Part shown: positions 1 through 10,805 of the stretch, one piece after another
How positions within the stretch are numbered: the first letter of the stretch is position 1
Layout: each line of letters begins with the position of its first letter
Assembly (NCBI RefSeq): GCF_000184745.1
Contig: NC_014931.1
Coordinates: forward strand, 6,076,001 to 6,140,000
DNA length: 64,000 nucleotides
Direction of reading: 5' to 3'
Source of the DNA: Variovorax paradoxus EPS
GTDB taxonomy: Bacteria > Pseudomonadota > Gammaproteobacteria > Burkholderiales > Burkholderiaceae_C
The notes under the pieces: model-generated
What the model was told of the DNA's origin: nothing
Seen by the model: the letters and a program-made list of their open reading frames with translations, nothing else
The model's database searches: none
Program-made: the position numbers and the translations under genes

Positions 1-363
1 GGCCAGGCGGAACGCTTCGCGGGCGAGTTCTTCGGGCACGCCGACGATCTCGAACACGATCTTGCCAGGCTGGATTTCAGCGACGTAGTACTCGGGGTTG
101 CCCTTACCGTTACCCATCCGAACTTCGGCGGGCTTGGTCGAGATTGGCTTGTCCGGGAACACGCGGATCCAGATACGGCCACCGCGCTTCACGTGACGCG
201 AAATCGCGCGACGAGCGGCTTCGATCTGGCGCGCCGTGAGGCGGCCGCGGTCGGTGCATTTGAGACCGAAGTCACCGAACGCAACCGAGTTACCCGTGGT
301 TGCGATGCCGGTGTTGCGGCCCTTTTGTTCCTTGCGGAACTTTCTGCGTGCAGGTTGCAGCAT
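1..363 (-). CDS. rplP: 50S ribosomal protein L16 (3' end beyond window)
   Basis: Large-subunit protein L16, which binds 23S rRNA near the A-site and the peptidyl-transferase centre. The start [17 protein letters not shown] is typical of bacterial L16, and internal [12 protein letters not shown] and [16 protein letters not shown] segments match the family. About 121 of the usual ~138 codons are present; the C-terminus is cut by the window edge. It is the last visible gene of the minus-strand S10 operon, 28 bp after rpsC, in the normal bacterial order. Confidence 0.97.
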   Translation of the reverse strand, partial: MLQPARRKFRKEQKGRNTGIATTGNSVAFGDFGLKCTDRGRLTARQIEAARRAISRHVKRGGRIWIRVFPDKPISTKPAEVRMGNGKGNPEYYVAEIQPGKIVFEIVGVPEELAREAFRLA

Positions 364-391
364 TTTTAATACTCCGTAGTTCTAAGACCGA

Positions 392-1306
392 TCACTCGGT
401 CTTGGCACCGTCAGCTGCTGCAGCTGGCGCGGCTTTGCGGACGCGCTTAACGGCGGGTTTCGAGTCTGCACCGGCACCGCCGGTTGCTTCGGCGGGCTTG
501 TCGCTGCCATCGGCCGGTGCGGTGTTGCCACCGATCGGGCCGCGGGCGCCGGCACGGGGGCCGGGACCACGACGGTCCGAACCCGGACGGTCGCCACCAG
601 GGCGGCCATCGCGGCGCGGACCACGCGGACGACGTTCTTCTTCAGGACGCGGCGTTTCGACGGCCGGCAGGTCGTTGCGACCCAGCGTGTCGCCCTTGTA
701 GACCCAGACCTTGACGCCGATGACGCCGTAGGTGGTCTTGGCTTCCGAGGTGCCGTAGTCGATGTCGGCGCGCAGGGTGTGAAGCGGCACGCGACCTTCG
801 CGGTACCACTCGCAACGAGCGATTTCGATGCCGTTCAGGCGGCCCGACGACATGATCTTGATGCCCAGGGCACCCAGGCGCATGGCGTTCTGCATGGCGC
901 GCTTCATGGCACGGCGGAACATGATCCGCTTTTCGAGCTGTTGCGTGATGCTGTCGGCGATCAGCTGGGCATCGATTTCGGGCTTGCGCACTTCTTCGAT
1001 GTTCACTGCCACCGGCACGCCGAGCTGCTTGCCCAGTTCGCGCTTGAGGTTCTCGATGTCTTCGCCCTTCTTGCCGATCACGACGCCCGGACGTGCCGAG
1101 TAGATCGTGATGCGTGCGTTCTTGGCGGGACGTTCGATCATGACGCGCGAGACCGAAGCGTTCTTCAGCTTCTTCTTCAGGTATTCGCGAACCTTGATGT
1201 CTTCGGCCAGCATGCCCGCGAAATCGCGGTCGCTTGCGTACCAGCGGCTGGACCAGTTACGGGTGACCGCAAGGCGGAACCCGGTTGGGTGGATTTTCTG
1301 TCCCAT
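392..1306 (-). CDS. rpsC: 30S ribosomal protein S3 with long basic C-terminal tail
   Basis: Small-subunit S3, which helps form the mRNA entry site. I start at [12 protein letters not shown], the conserved S3 N-terminus; the open frame continues upstream but without similarity. The KH domain lies around residues 60-110 ([13 protein letters not shown]), followed by the S3 C-terminal domain. The protein has 304 residues against 233 in E. coli. The excess is a tail from about residue 222 that is rich in R, G, P, then A and K. Such tails are common in this family of bacteria; their function is not evident. It lies 17 bp after rplV. Confidence 0.97.
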   Translation of the reverse strand: MGQKIHPTGFRLAVTRNWSSRWYASDRDFAGMLAEDIKVREYLKKKLKNASVSRVMIERPAKNARITIYSARPGVVIGKKGEDIENLKRELGKQLGVPVAVNIEEVRKPEIDAQLIADSITQQLEKRIMFRRAMKRAMQNAMRLGALGIKIMSSGRLNGIEIARCEWYREGRVPLHTLRADIDYGTSEAKTTYGVIGVKVWVYKGDTLGRNDLPAVETPRPEEERRPRGPRRDGRPGGDRPGSDRRGPGPRAGARGPIGGNTAPADGSDKPAEATGGAGADSKPAVKRVRKAAPAAAADGAKTE

Positions 1307-1323
1307 ATTTCTTCCAGGCCTTC

Positions 1324-1656
1324 TTAGTTGCCGACCGTCACGTACACATGGCACGTGGGCTTGCTGATGCGATTGCCGCGACCCTTGGCCCGCGCCGTGA
1401 AGCGCTTGAGCGTTGCACCTTGCTCGACGTAGATGGTCTTGACCTTCAGCTCGTCGATGTCGGCACCGTCGTTGTGCTCGGCGTTGGCGATTGCCGACTC
1501 GAGCACCTTCTTGATGATCACAGCGGCCTTTTTCTGCGTGAACTGCAGAACGTTGAGCGCTTGATCGACCTTCTTGCCGCGGATGAGGTCCGCGACCAGA
1601 CGGCCCTTGTCGACCGACAGGCGGACACCGCGGAGGACTGCACGTGTTTCAGACAT
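1324..1656 (-). CDS. rplV: 50S ribosomal protein L22
   Basis: L22 lines the peptide exit tunnel and contacts several 23S rRNA domains. The 110-residue length matches E. coli. The start [14 protein letters not shown], the core [13 protein letters not shown] and the tunnel-loop part [13 protein letters not shown] are all present. It sits between rpsS (9 bp before) and rpsC in standard operon order. Nothing looks unusual. Confidence 0.97.
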   Translation of the reverse strand: MSETRAVLRGVRLSVDKGRLVADLIRGKKVDQALNVLQFTQKKAAVIIKKVLESAIANAEHNDGADIDELKVKTIYVEQGATLKRFTARAKGRGNRISKPTCHVYVTVGN

Positions 1657-1665
1657 GGTCGTTCC

Positions 1666-1944
1666 TTACTTCTTCTGGACTTTTTTGTCCGCGGGGTGCC
1701 CCTTGAACGTGCGCGTGAGCGCAAATTCGCCGAGCTTGTGGCCAACCATCTGGTCGGTGATGTACACAGGCACGTGTTGCTTGCCGTTGTGCACGGCGAT
1801 GGTCAGACCGATGAACTCGGGCAGAACCATCGAACGACGCGACCAGGTCTTGATCGGCTTCTTGTCCTTGGTCGTCACGGCCTTGTCGGCCTTGGCCACC
1901 AGGTGGTGGTCGACGAAAGGACCCTTTTTGAGAGAGCGAGTCAT
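1666..1944 (-). CDS. rpsS: 30S ribosomal protein S19
   Basis: S19 sits in the small-subunit head with S13 and contacts the A-site finger of the large subunit. At 92 residues it has the usual length. It starts [15 protein letters not shown] and carries the family motif [15 protein letters not shown] and the [18 protein letters not shown] region. It is 11 bp after rplB and 9 bp before rplV. Confidence 0.97.
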   Translation of the reverse strand: MTRSLKKGPFVDHHLVAKADKAVTTKDKKPIKTWSRRSMVLPEFIGLTIAVHNGKQHVPVYITDQMVGHKLGEFALTRTFKGHPADKKVQKK

Positions 1945-1955
1945 GAGCTATCCCC

Positions 1956-2780
1956 TTACTTCTTGCGACGCGACACGATGAAGACCTGCGTGCGCTTGTT
2001 GTTACGGGTGCGATAGCCCTTGGTCAGGTTGCCCCATGGGTCGACAGGGTGGCGGCCTTCGCCAGTCTTGCCTTCGCCACCACCGTGCGGGTGGTCGACC
2101 GGGTTCATCACCACACCGCGAACGGTTGGGCGAATACCCATGTGACGCTTCGCGCCGGCCTTGCCGAGTTGGCGCAGGCTGTGCTCTTCGTTGGCCACTT
2201 CGCCGATGGTTGCGCGGCATTCGATGTGGATGCGGCGCACCTCACCCGAACGCATGCGGACCTGGGCGTAGACGCCTTCGCGAGCCAGCAGCGTGGCCGA
2301 CGTACCGGCCGAACGCGCGATCTGCGCGCCCTTGCCGGGTTGCAGTTCGATGCAGTGGATCGTCGAGCCGACCGGGATATTGCGGATCGGCAGGGTGTTG
2401 CCAGCGCGGATCGGGGCTTCGGCGCCCGACAGCAGCGTTGCACCAGCTTCCAGACCGCGCGGGGCGATGATGTAGCGGCGCTCGCCGTCGGCGTAGCAGA
2501 CCAGAGCGATGTGGGCGGTGCGGTTCGGGTCGTATTCGATGCGTTCGACCTTGGCCGGGATGCCGTCCTTGTTGCGCACGAAGTCGACAACGCGGTAGTG
2601 GTGCTTGGCACCGCCGCCACGATGACGGATCGTGATGTGGCCGTTGTTGTTACGGCCGGCCTTCTGGAACTGGGGCTCCAGCAGGGGAGCGTGAGGAGCA
2701 CCCTTGAACAGGTGGTCACGCGAAATCTTCACCGCGCCGCGTTGGCCCGGCGAAGTGGGTTTCATCTTGATGACGGCCAT
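1956..2780 (-). CDS. rplB: 50S ribosomal protein L2
   Basis: L2 is needed for subunit joining and peptidyl-transferase activity. Its 274 residues match the family. The N-terminal OB-like part includes [14 protein letters not shown], and the C-terminal part has the hallmark [19 protein letters not shown], with the conserved histidine implicated in peptidyl transfer. The end [14 protein letters not shown] is canonical. It is only 2 bp from rplW. Confidence 0.98.
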   Translation of the reverse strand: MAVIKMKPTSPGQRGAVKISRDHLFKGAPHAPLLEPQFQKAGRNNNGHITIRHRGGGAKHHYRVVDFVRNKDGIPAKVERIEYDPNRTAHIALVCYADGERRYIIAPRGLEAGATLLSGAEAPIRAGNTLPIRNIPVGSTIHCIELQPGKGAQIARSAGTSATLLAREGVYAQVRMRSGEVRRIHIECRATIGEVANEEHSLRQLGKAGAKRHMGIRPTVRGVVMNPVDHPHGGGEGKTGEGRHPVDPWGNLTKGYRTRNNKRTQVFIVSRRKK

Positions 2781-2782
2781 GA

Positions 2783-3118
2783 TTAAGCGCCTTCCCCGAC
2801 GAGGTTGAGCTCTTGACCCGGCTTGAGCGTCACATAGGCCTTGCGAACGTTGTCGCGGCGGCCGATGGACTTGCCAAAGCGCTTGGTCTTGCCCTTGGTG
2901 TTGAGCACCGACACGCCCTGGACTTCGACCTTGAACATCAGTTCGACAGCGGCCTTGATCTCGGGCTTGGTGGCGTCTTGCAGCACCTTGAAAGTGACAG
3001 CGTTCGACTTTTCGCCGACCATCGTGGCCTTTTCGGACACGATCGGGGCGACCAGCACCGCCATCAGGCGGCCTTCTTCGAACGTACGTTCAGCGGCGGT
3101 AGGGTTCACGCGGCTCAT
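2783..3118 (-). CDS. rplW: 50S ribosomal protein L23
   Basis: L23 sits at the exit-tunnel mouth and docks trigger factor and SRP. The segment [20 protein letters not shown] is the conserved N-terminal strand, followed by [18 protein letters not shown] keep the longer start ([11 protein letters not shown], 111 residues) because its ATG overlaps the stop of rplD by 4 bp, which suggests translational coupling. An internal methionine (MAVLVAP) is a possible alternative start 18 codons later. Confidence 0.95.
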
Positions 3119-3735
3119 GCGAACATCTCCTTGAGCTTGTCGACGGCACCCTTGGTGACCAGCACCTTCTTGTAGTGAACCAGCGACACCGGATCGGCGT
3201 AACGGGGTTCGACCACGAGGATGTTGACCAGATTGCGCGAGGCAAGGTACAGGTTTTCGTCGACTTCTTCGGCGATCACGAGCACGGACTCGAGATTCAT
3301 TGCCTTGAAACGGGCTGCCAGCGGCTTCGTCTTGGGCGAATCCACGGTCAGCGAATCCACCACGGCCAGACGGCCTTCGCGAGCGAGCTGCGAGAAGATG
3401 GCGGCCATGCCGGCGCGGTACATCTTCTTGTTGATCTTCTGCGAGAAGTTTTCGTCAGGCATGTTCGGGAAAATCCGGCCACCCCCACGCCACAGCGGCG
3501 AGGACGTCATACCGGCACGGGCGCGGCCCGTTCCCTTTTGCTTGAAAGGCTTCTTGGTCGAGTGCTTGACCTGTTCGCGGTCCTTCTGGGCGCGCGTGCC
3601 TTGGCGGGCGTTGGCCTGGAACGCAACGACGATCTGGTGAACCAGGTCTTCGTTGTAGTCACGGCCGAACACGGTCTCGGGGGCGTCGTACTTCGACGCG
3701 GCCTGGCCTTGTTCGTTCAGGAGTTCGAGTTGCAT
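3115..3735 (-). CDS. rplD: 50S ribosomal protein L4
   Basis: L4 lines the exit tunnel and, in E. coli, represses its own operon by binding the S10 leader. At 206 residues the length is normal. The tunnel loop is recognisable ([15 protein letters not shown] and [14 protein letters not shown]). It overlaps rplC by 1 bp at its start and rplW by 4 bp at its end. Because the operon is split upstream of rplC here, any L4 feedback would have to act on the rplC leader at 4416-4565; that is inference. Confidence 0.97.
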
Positions 3736-4415
3736 TACTTCGCTCCTTCAGCCGCTTGCGGCTTGGCCTTGATGGCGGGACGCACGGTGACAAAGCCACC
3801 CTTCGAACCCGGGATCGCGCCCTTGATGAGCAGCAGTTGACGCGCTTCGTCGATGCGGAACACGTCGAGGTTTTGCGTGGTCTTGGTCACATCGCCGAGG
3901 TGGCCCGTCATGCGCTTGCCGGGGAACACGCGACCGGGGTCTTGTGCCATGCCGATCGAGCCGGGAACGTTGTGCGAACGGCTGTTACCGTGCGACGCGC
4001 GTTGCGAGCTCATGTTGTGGCGCTTGATCGTGCCTGCGAAGCCCTTGCCGATGGAAGTGCCTTGCACGTCCACCTTCTGGCCCACGGAAAACACGCTGCC
4101 CGCTGCGATCACGCCGCCAGCCTTGTGCTGACCTGCGGTTTCTGCGGTAACGCGGAATTCCTGGATGATTTCACCAGCTTCGACACCCGCCTTGGCGAGG
4201 TGGCCGGCTTCAGGCTTGGTCACGCGCGATGCTTTGCGCGAACCGAACGTCACCTGCAGGGCGACGTAGCCATCGGTCTCTTGGGACTTGATCTGGGTCA
4301 CACGGTTGTTGGACACATCCACCACCGTGACAGGAACTGCGTCCCCGTCATCGGTGAAGAGACGCATCATCCCCACCTTGCGGCCCAGCAACCCGAGGGA
4401 GTTGCTCAGACTCAT
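3735..4415 (-). CDS. rplC: 50S ribosomal protein L3
   Basis: L3 is an early assembly protein near the peptidyl-transferase centre. The 226-residue product starts [16 protein letters not shown] and contains the W-finger/loop region [16 protein letters not shown] and the conserved [14 protein letters not shown]. It is first in this transcription unit: a good promoter lies about 150 bp upstream, and rpsJ, its usual upstream neighbour, is 2.5 kb away behind a terminator. Confidence 0.97.
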
Positions 4416-4571
4416 TTGTTTTCTCCAAAAATGGAAGCTCCCTTCGCCGCTGCCACTTCAATTGGCGACAGCGTTTGGCCGAATCCCTGAAGGTTTCCGG
4501 CCTGCGGAAGGAGGTTGATAAATCTCTGCTCGAACTACACCCCTACGGACGCACCAAGGGCAGAGCCAGCG

Positions 4572-4601
4572 ATTATAGCCCGCGATGCGGGCACCGTGCA
4601 A
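4572..4601 (-). promoter_or_regulatory. Predicted sigma-70 promoter of the rplC operon
   Basis: On the minus strand a perfect TATAAT (4572-4577) is preceded after 18 bp by TTGCAC (4596-4601, 3/6 match to the -35 consensus). Transcription would begin near 4565 and give a leader of about 150 nt before rplC. The spacer holds a 6-3-6 inverted repeat (4578-4592). The rplC ribosome-binding sequence GGAG lies next to a short hairpin. This fits the need for a separate promoter after the operon was interrupted. Confidence 0.6.
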
Positions 4602-4658
4602 GCGGTGTTGCGGGCGGGATTTTCGGGGGCAATCCGCCCCCTTTGCGCCCGTTTCTGC

Positions 4659-5189
4659 CTATTTGGCAGGCATCGTGATGATGTTTTCCCCGTCCGGCGT
4701 GGACTTCAGTTCGCCGGAGGACTTCAGGACCGGCGCCGCCGCACCGGTCTGGATGGGGATTGAAATGGCGCTCATGGCGCCCTTTTGCGTGATGAAGACG
4801 TTGAGGTAGGCGAGCCCTTCCTGTTCACTCACCACAGTGACAGTCGCGGTCGTGCGGCTGGCCATCGGCAGCGCCAGCGCGTCGCTGCCCGAAACCTTCA
4901 GGCCAGCGTCGGCGCTGAAGCGCACTGTCGCGCCGTCGGGGTCGGTCACGCCACCGAACTCCAACACGACGGGGGTACCGCGCCCCACTTGCGGTACAGC
5001 ATCGAGCCGGAACCGCAGCGTCACGCCGGAGTCGTTCGGCTTGCGCGCCGCGGCTGTCATGGACGCCTCGCGATGTGAAGTGGACTTGGCATGGCGAGCA
5101 CCCGGCACGCCGTCGGCCAGGGCCGGCATCGAAAAACCGGCCATTGCAAGACAAGCCAGGGAAATCATCGAACGTGATCGGATGCTCAT
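4659..5189 (-). CDS. Exported protein of unknown function, Ig-like fold likely
   Basis: I do not recognise a named family. The 176-residue product starts with a signal peptide (MSIRSRSMISLACLAMAGFS, cleavage after ALA). The mature part is rich in V, T, G and alternating hydrophobics (VVLEFGGVTDPDGATVRF), which suggests a beta-sandwich, Ig- or cohesin-like domain. I place the start at 5189, with a purine-rich AGGGAAGG upstream, rather than 5225, which would lie inside the preceding gene. It is 11 bp after the metalloprotease lipoprotein gene, so the two are probably co-transcribed and may act together at the cell surface. Confidence 0.75.
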   Translation of the reverse strand: MSIRSRSMISLACLAMAGFSMPALADGVPGARHAKSTSHREASMTAAARKPNDSGVTLRFRLDAVPQVGRGTPVVLEFGGVTDPDGATVRFSADAGLKVSGSDALALPMASRTTATVTVVSEQEGLAYLNVFITQKGAMSAISIPIQTGAAAPVLKSSGELKSTPDGENIITMPAK

Positions 5190-5200
5190 GACGGCCTTCC

Positions 5201-6787
5201 CTACTGAATGGTGACGTTGAAGCATGTCGATGCCCCGGAATTGTTGAGATCGCTGACAGCCAGAACGTAGTCGCCCGCCCCCAGGCTGACCTTGCTGCCC
5301 GATCGGGCGATCAGGCCGCCGCGGAAGATGTCGAAGTCGGGGTTGGCCCCGATGGGACCGCCATTGACCGTGAACTGGTAGTCGCGATTGGCGGGCGCGT
5401 TGAACCGAAGGTACGCAAAGCTGCCGAGCTTGTTGCCTCGGCCGGCGACGTTGGAGACGCAGGCCTGGGTCGGCGCACCGCCCACGATTGCCGTCCGGTA
5501 CATGGGCTGCACCACGTTCGGGACCATCGGCGACCCACCGTTGTTCGTCTCGGTGTCGCCATAAGGGTCATTGGCTGTGGTGCTGATGTTCTGGCTGGAG
5601 AGCAAACCAGCCAGTGCGGTCGCACTGCCGGGCGCGATCGTGTTGAACGCAGCGGTGAAGGGATGAATCGACGAGACCGGCGCGCCGCTCCTGAACAGGA
5701 TGCCCGTCATCGCGTCATGGATGGGCTTGAAGCCGACCTGCTGATTCAGATTCCAGAAGATCGCTTGGATCGAGCCTTCCCGGTACCACCCCGGATTGGT
5801 CGCCGGTCCCACCGAGAGATTCACGTTGCCGCCCTTTGCCTGTTGGGCTTCCTTCGAATCCACATAGTTGTTCCGCCCGAGCGCAATGCCCGACCAGCCA
5901 TTGCCCCATCCCTCGGAAAACGCGAGCCGCCTATCGACCCGATCGTCCAGCGAGTGGGACCCGCCTGGAGAGTCATCGCGGCTGAAGGCCGATTGATAGT
6001 AATGACCCCATTCATGGGCAATCACAGGTGCATCGAATTCATCGGTGTCCACATCCTCCCGGCCGAGGACGTAGATCTCGCGACCCGTGCTCCGGTTGAT
6101 GAAGAAGGTGCTGCCGATGTCCCCGGCCGCCACACTCCCGCCAGCCGGCTTGTTGTTGGGACTCCAGAACACACGCAGCACCGGGAACGCCGTTGACGGC
6201 GCTACCGACAACACCTTTTGCATTGCCGTGTAGACCGTGTCGAGCACGGCAAACGGCGCAGCTACGCGCTGGCTCGCGTAGCTCGAGCCACCCCAGCCGG
6301 TGTCGGCGCGCAGATCGCGCGTCAGCGCGGTGGCGCCAGACGAAAACGCCGATGACTGCATGGAGTACAGGGCATTGCCCTGGGTGTTGTCGCGAACGCT
6401 CACGTCCCAACTCGGGAAGGAGCCGGTGCGGGTCAGTTGCGCTCGCACCCGCACGATGATCGCCGTGTTTGCCGGCACGGCCACCGAGTACGCCCCGCTG
6501 TCGTCGGTGGTGGTCACGGCGAGCTGCGCGGAAGAGGTTGCATCGAGCACCTCCAGCATTGCACCTCGCACTGGCTTGACCGAGGTCGAGGAATAGACAA
6601 GGGGCCCATTCGTATTCGGAACGGATTCATAGGTGGCCTTGCCGGTCAGGGCGACCGAATTGCCTATCGGAAGAATCGGGAATCCCCCACCGCCGCCTCC
6701 ACCCCCACCCCCACCACCGCCGCAGCCCGCCAGCAGTACAGCGGCAACGCACGCCGCGCCCAACGCAAAAGAGAACTTGTGACTCAT
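5201..6787 (-). CDS. Lipoprotein with HEWGH zinc-metalloprotease motif
   Basis: A 528-residue predicted lipoprotein. The signal peptide ends in the lipobox LLAGC (Cys22), followed by 13 consecutive glycines (23-35). Residues ~70-130 look like a carboxypeptidase-regulatory-type beta domain. The motif VIAHEWGHYY supplies the HExxH zinc ligands (His258, His262) and catalytic Glu259. SEGWGN at 291-296 offers Glu292 as third ligand, 30 residues downstream, as in gluzincins. The C-terminal ~80 residues (FDIFRGG, GDYVLAVSD) resemble a pre-peptidase C-terminal domain. The family assignment is inference; the HExxH is directly visible. It lies inside the ribosomal region but outside its transcripts. 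Confidence 0.8.
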   Translation of the reverse strand: MSHKFSFALGAACVAAVLLAGCGGGGGGGGGGGGGFPILPIGNSVALTGKATYESVPNTNGPLVYSSTSVKPVRGAMLEVLDATSSAQLAVTTTDDSGAYSVAVPANTAIIVRVRAQLTRTGSFPSWDVSVRDNTQGNALYSMQSSAFSSGATALTRDLRADTGWGGSSYASQRVAAPFAVLDTVYTAMQKVLSVAPSTAFPVLRVFWSPNNKPAGGSVAAGDIGSTFFINRSTGREIYVLGREDVDTDEFDAPVIAHEWGHYYQSAFSRDDSPGGSHSLDDRVDRRLAFSEGWGNGWSGIALGRNNYVDSKEAQQAKGGNVNLSVGPATNPGWYREGSIQAIFWNLNQQVGFKPIHDAMTGILFRSGAPVSSIHPFTAAFNTIAPGSATALAGLLSSQNISTTANDPYGDTETNNGGSPMVPNVVQPMYRTAIVGGAPTQACVSNVAGRGNKLGSFAYLRFNAPANRDYQFTVNGGPIGANPDFDIFRGGLIARSGSKVSLGAGDYVLAVSDLNNSGASTCFNVTIQ

Positions 6788-6864
6788 AGCTGTGCTGCCC
6801 TCGTTTCAGCCGCGGCCGATGCTTGAAAGAATTACCGGTGCGAGAGGATGCCATAGCCGCACCC

Positions 6865-6902
6865 TAAAAGACAAAGCCCGCCTGCATTTCTGCAGGCGGG
6901 CT
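6865..6902 (-). terminator. Intrinsic terminator of the str operon after rpsJ
   Basis: A perfect 12-bp stem (6875-6886 with 6891-6902) and a 4-nt loop are followed on the minus strand by a T-rich tract (TTTGTCTTTT). It lies 33 bp after the rpsJ stop and before the metalloprotease gene, so it separates the str operon from the inserted genes and from rplC. Confidence 0.88.
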
Positions 6903-6935
6903 TCGTCAAAACGCGACGCTGGGAGTTCTTGCTGC

Positions 6936-7250
6936 TTACTGCAGCTTGATCTCGACGTCCACGCCGGCCGGCAGGTCGAGCTTCATCAGCGCGTCCACGG
7001 TCTTGTCGGTCGGGTCGACGATGTCCATCAGGCGCTGGTGCGTGCGGATTTCGAGCTGGTCGCGCGACGTCTTGTTGACGTGCGGCGAACGCAGGATGTC
7101 GAAACGCTTCATGCGGGTCGGCAGGGGCACGGGGCCCTTGACGATCGCGCCGGTGCGCTTGGCGGTGTCAACGATTTCGGCAGCCGATTGGTCGATCAGC
7201 TTGTAGTCGAACGCCTTCAGGCGGATGCGGATTTTTTGCTTGGTAGCCAT
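6936..7250 (-). CDS. rpsJ: 30S ribosomal protein S10
   Basis: S10 is a small-subunit head protein; in many bacteria it also partners with NusB in antitermination. The 104-residue product ([40 protein letters not shown]) is full length. It is 24 bp after tuf and would normally be followed by rplC. Here a terminator follows and rplC is 2.5 kb away, so S10 is transcribed with the str operon. Confidence 0.97.
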   Translation of the reverse strand: MATKQKIRIRLKAFDYKLIDQSAAEIVDTAKRTGAIVKGPVPLPTRMKRFDILRSPHVNKTSRDQLEIRTHQRLMDIVDPTDKTVDALMKLDLPAGVDVEIKLQ

Positions 7251-7274
7251 GGTGATGTTTCCTTTGCGTCCGGC

Positions 7275-8468
<1,194 letters not shown>

Positions 8469-8572
8469 TTTTCAATCCTTGAAAGAGCATTCCCGTGTAT
8501 TGGTTTTATGTCTGCACCCGATTGCTGGTTCGCCTCGCACGGGAACGTGGCGGCACCGGATCGCAGACAACG

Positions 8573-8595
8573 AAGGCCACGCACTGCGTGGCCTT
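8573..8595 (-). terminator. Stem-loop between fusA and tuf, weak terminator or attenuator
   Basis: A perfect 10-bp stem (8573-8582 with 8586-8595) with a 3-nt loop lies just after the fusA stop. On the minus strand it is followed by CGTTGT, not a real T-tract. It may partly attenuate transcription or protect the 3' end of the fusA message; full termination is unlikely because tuf shows no clear promoter of its own. Confidence 0.4.
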
Positions 8596-8610
8596 GCATT
8601 CTTCAAAAAC

Positions 8611-10710
8611 TTACTTGGCGCGAGCAGCCACGATGGCTTCGGCAACGTTACGGGGAGCTTCAGCGTAGTGCTTGAACTCCATCGTGTACGTGGCACGGCC
8701 TTGCGACATCGAGCGCAGCGTGGTCGAGTAGCCGAACATTTCCGACAGCGGCACTTCGGCCTTGATGGACTTGCCGCCACCGATCATGTCGTCCATGCCC
8801 TGCACCATGCCACGACGTGAGGACAGGTCGCCCATCACGTTGCCGGCGTAGTCTTCAGGCGTTTCGACCTCCACGGCCATCATCGGCTCCAGGATCACGG
8901 GGCTGGCCTTGCGGGCGCCTTCCTTGAAACCGAAGATCGCGGCCATCTTGAACGCCATTTCGTTCGAGTCCACGTCGTGGTAGGAGCCGAAGTGCAGGGT
9001 GACCTTGACGTCCACGACGGGGTAGCCCGCCAGCACGCCTTGCGTCAGCGCTTCCACAACGCCCTTTTCCACTGCGGGGATGTATTCGCGAGGAACCACA
9101 CCGCCCTTGATGGCGTCGACGAACTCGAAGCCCTTGCCCGCTTCCTGCGGCTCGAGCTTCAGAATGACGTGACCGTACTGGCCCTTGCCGCCCGACTGGC
9201 GAACGAACTTGCCTTCGGCATCTTCGACGGTCTTGCGGATCGTTTCGCGGTAGGCAACCTGGGGCTTGCCCACGTTGGCTTCCACGCCGAATTCGCGCTT
9301 CATGCGGTCCACGATGATTTCAAGGTGGAGCTCGCCCATGCCGGCGATGATGGTCTGGCCCGATTCTTCGTCGGTCTTGACGCGGAACGACGGATCTTCC
9401 TGAGCGAGACGCTGCAGGGCGATGCCCATCTTTTCCTGGTCGGCCTTGGTCTTGGGCTCAACGGCCTGCGAGATCACCGATTCCGGGAACACCATGCGCT
9501 CGAGCGTCACGACGGCTGCCGGGTCGCACAGGGTTTCGCCCGTGGTGACTTCCTTCAGGCCCACGCAGGCAGCGATGTCGCCGGCGCGGATTTCGTTGAC
9601 TTCTTCGCGGTTGTTCGCGTGCATTTGCACGATACGGCCGATACGTTCCTTCTTGCCGCGCACCGGGTTGTAGACGCTGTCGCCCTTGGTCAGCACGCCT
9701 GAGTAGACGCGCACGAAGGTCAACTGACCCACGAACGGGTCGGTCATCAGCTTGAATGCCAGAGCCGAGAACTTCTCGCCGTCATCAGCCTTGCGGGTGA
9801 CGGGTGCTTCGTCTTCATCGGTGCCGTTGACCGGGGGAATGTCGGTCGGTGCGGGCATGTATTCGACGACGGCGTCGAGCATGGCCTGCACGCCCTTGTT
9901 CTTGAAGGCCGAGCCGCACAGCATCGGCTGGATTTCGCCGGCGATGGTGCGCTGGCGGATGGCAGCCTTGATTTCTTCCTCGGAGAGCTCGCCGCCTTCG
10001 AGGTACTTGTTCATCAGTTCTTCGCTGGCTTCAGCAGCGGCTTCGACCAGCTTTTCGCGGTATTCGGCGCAAACGTCGGCCAGGTTCGCGGGGATTTCAC
10101 CGTAGGTGAAGGTCACGCCCTTGTCTTCGTCCCAGATGATCGCCTTCATCTTCACGAGATCGACGATGCCCTGGAAGTGCTCTTCGGCACCGATCGGAAT
10201 CTGGATCACGACGGGGTTGGCCTTCAGGCGGTCCACCATCATCTGGCGCACGCGCAGGAAGTCGGCGCCGGTGCGGTCCATCTTGTTGACGAACGCGAGA
10301 CGCGGCACCTTGTACTTGTTGGCCTGGCGCCAGACGGTTTCGGACTGGGGCTGCACGCCGCCGACCGCGTCGTACACCATGACGGCGCCGTCCAGCACGC
10401 GCATCGAGCGCTCGACTTCAATGGTGAAGTCCACGTGGCCGGGGGTGTCGATGATGTTGATGCGGTGTTCTTCGAACTTGCCAGCCATGCCCTTCCAGAA
10501 GCAGGTGGTGGCAGCCGAGGTGATCGTGATGCCACGCTCTTGCTCTTGCTCCATCCAGTCCATCGTGGCGGCGCCATCGTGCACTTCACCGATCTTGTGG
10601 TTCACACCGGTGTAGAACAGGATGCGCTCGGTCGTCGTGGTCTTGCCGGCGTCGATGTGCGCGGAGATGCCGATGTTGCGGTAGCGCTCGATGGGGGTCT
10701 TGCGGGACAT
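8611..10710 (-). CDS. fusA: Elongation factor G
   Basis: Translocation and ribosome-recycling GTPase. The 699-residue protein starts [15 protein letters not shown]; the P-loop AHIDAGKT is at residues 17-24, the RGITI switch I and DTPGHVDF G3 motifs follow, and NKMD is the G4 motif. Domains II-V continue to a normal C-terminus. It lies between rpsG (95 bp before) and tuf. No feature suggests the paralogous EF-G2. Confidence 0.98.
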   Translation of the reverse strand: MSRKTPIERYRNIGISAHIDAGKTTTTERILFYTGVNHKIGEVHDGAATMDWMEQEQERGITITSAATTCFWKGMAGKFEEHRINIIDTPGHVDFTIEVERSMRVLDGAVMVYDAVGGVQPQSETVWRQANKYKVPRLAFVNKMDRTGADFLRVRQMMVDRLKANPVVIQIPIGAEEHFQGIVDLVKMKAIIWDEDKGVTFTYGEIPANLADVCAEYREKLVEAAAEASEELMNKYLEGGELSEEEIKAAIRQRTIAGEIQPMLCGSAFKNKGVQAMLDAVVEYMPAPTDIPPVNGTDEDEAPVTRKADDGEKFSALAFKLMTDPFVGQLTFVRVYSGVLTKGDSVYNPVRGKKERIGRIVQMHANNREEVNEIRAGDIAACVGLKEVTTGETLCDPAAVVTLERMVFPESVISQAVEPKTKADQEKMGIALQRLAQEDPSFRVKTDEESGQTIIAGMGELHLEIIVDRMKREFGVEANVGKPQVAYRETIRKTVEDAEGKFVRQSGGKGQYGHVILKLEPQEAGKGFEFVDAIKGGVVPREYIPAVEKGVVEALTQGVLAGYPVVDVKVTLHFGSYHDVDSNEMAFKMAAIFGFKEGARKASPVILEPMMAVEVETPEDYAGNVMGDLSSRRGMVQGMDDMIGGGKSIKAEVPLSEMFGYSTTLRSMSQGRATYTMEFKHYAEAPRNVAEAIVAARAK

Positions 10711-10753
10711 GATTTACTTTCGGTTAAATGCGTTGAGCGCTGGGCCTTGAGCA

Positions 10754-10769
10754 CGGGCGACGTCGCCCG
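10754..10769. repeat. Perfect 16-bp palindrome between rpsG and fusA
   Basis: CGGGCGACGTCGCCCG is identical to its reverse complement and lies in the 95-bp rpsG-fusA gap. It could be a protein-binding site or form a short hairpin in the message. No T-tract follows, so I do not call it a terminator. Confidence 0.4.
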
Positions 10770-10805
10770 ACACTCAATACCCAACGCCCAAGCGAAGTTT
10801 GATTT

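Noticed and set aside
300..701. Plus-strand frame over the rpsC tail
   Set aside because: Antisense to rpsC and rplP; the proline/arginine-rich translation reflects the GC-rich tail only.
4625..4645. Terminator after the exported protein gene at 4659
   Set aside because: The GGGGGC/GCCCCC stem is followed by A, not T, on the minus strand. I cannot support termination there.
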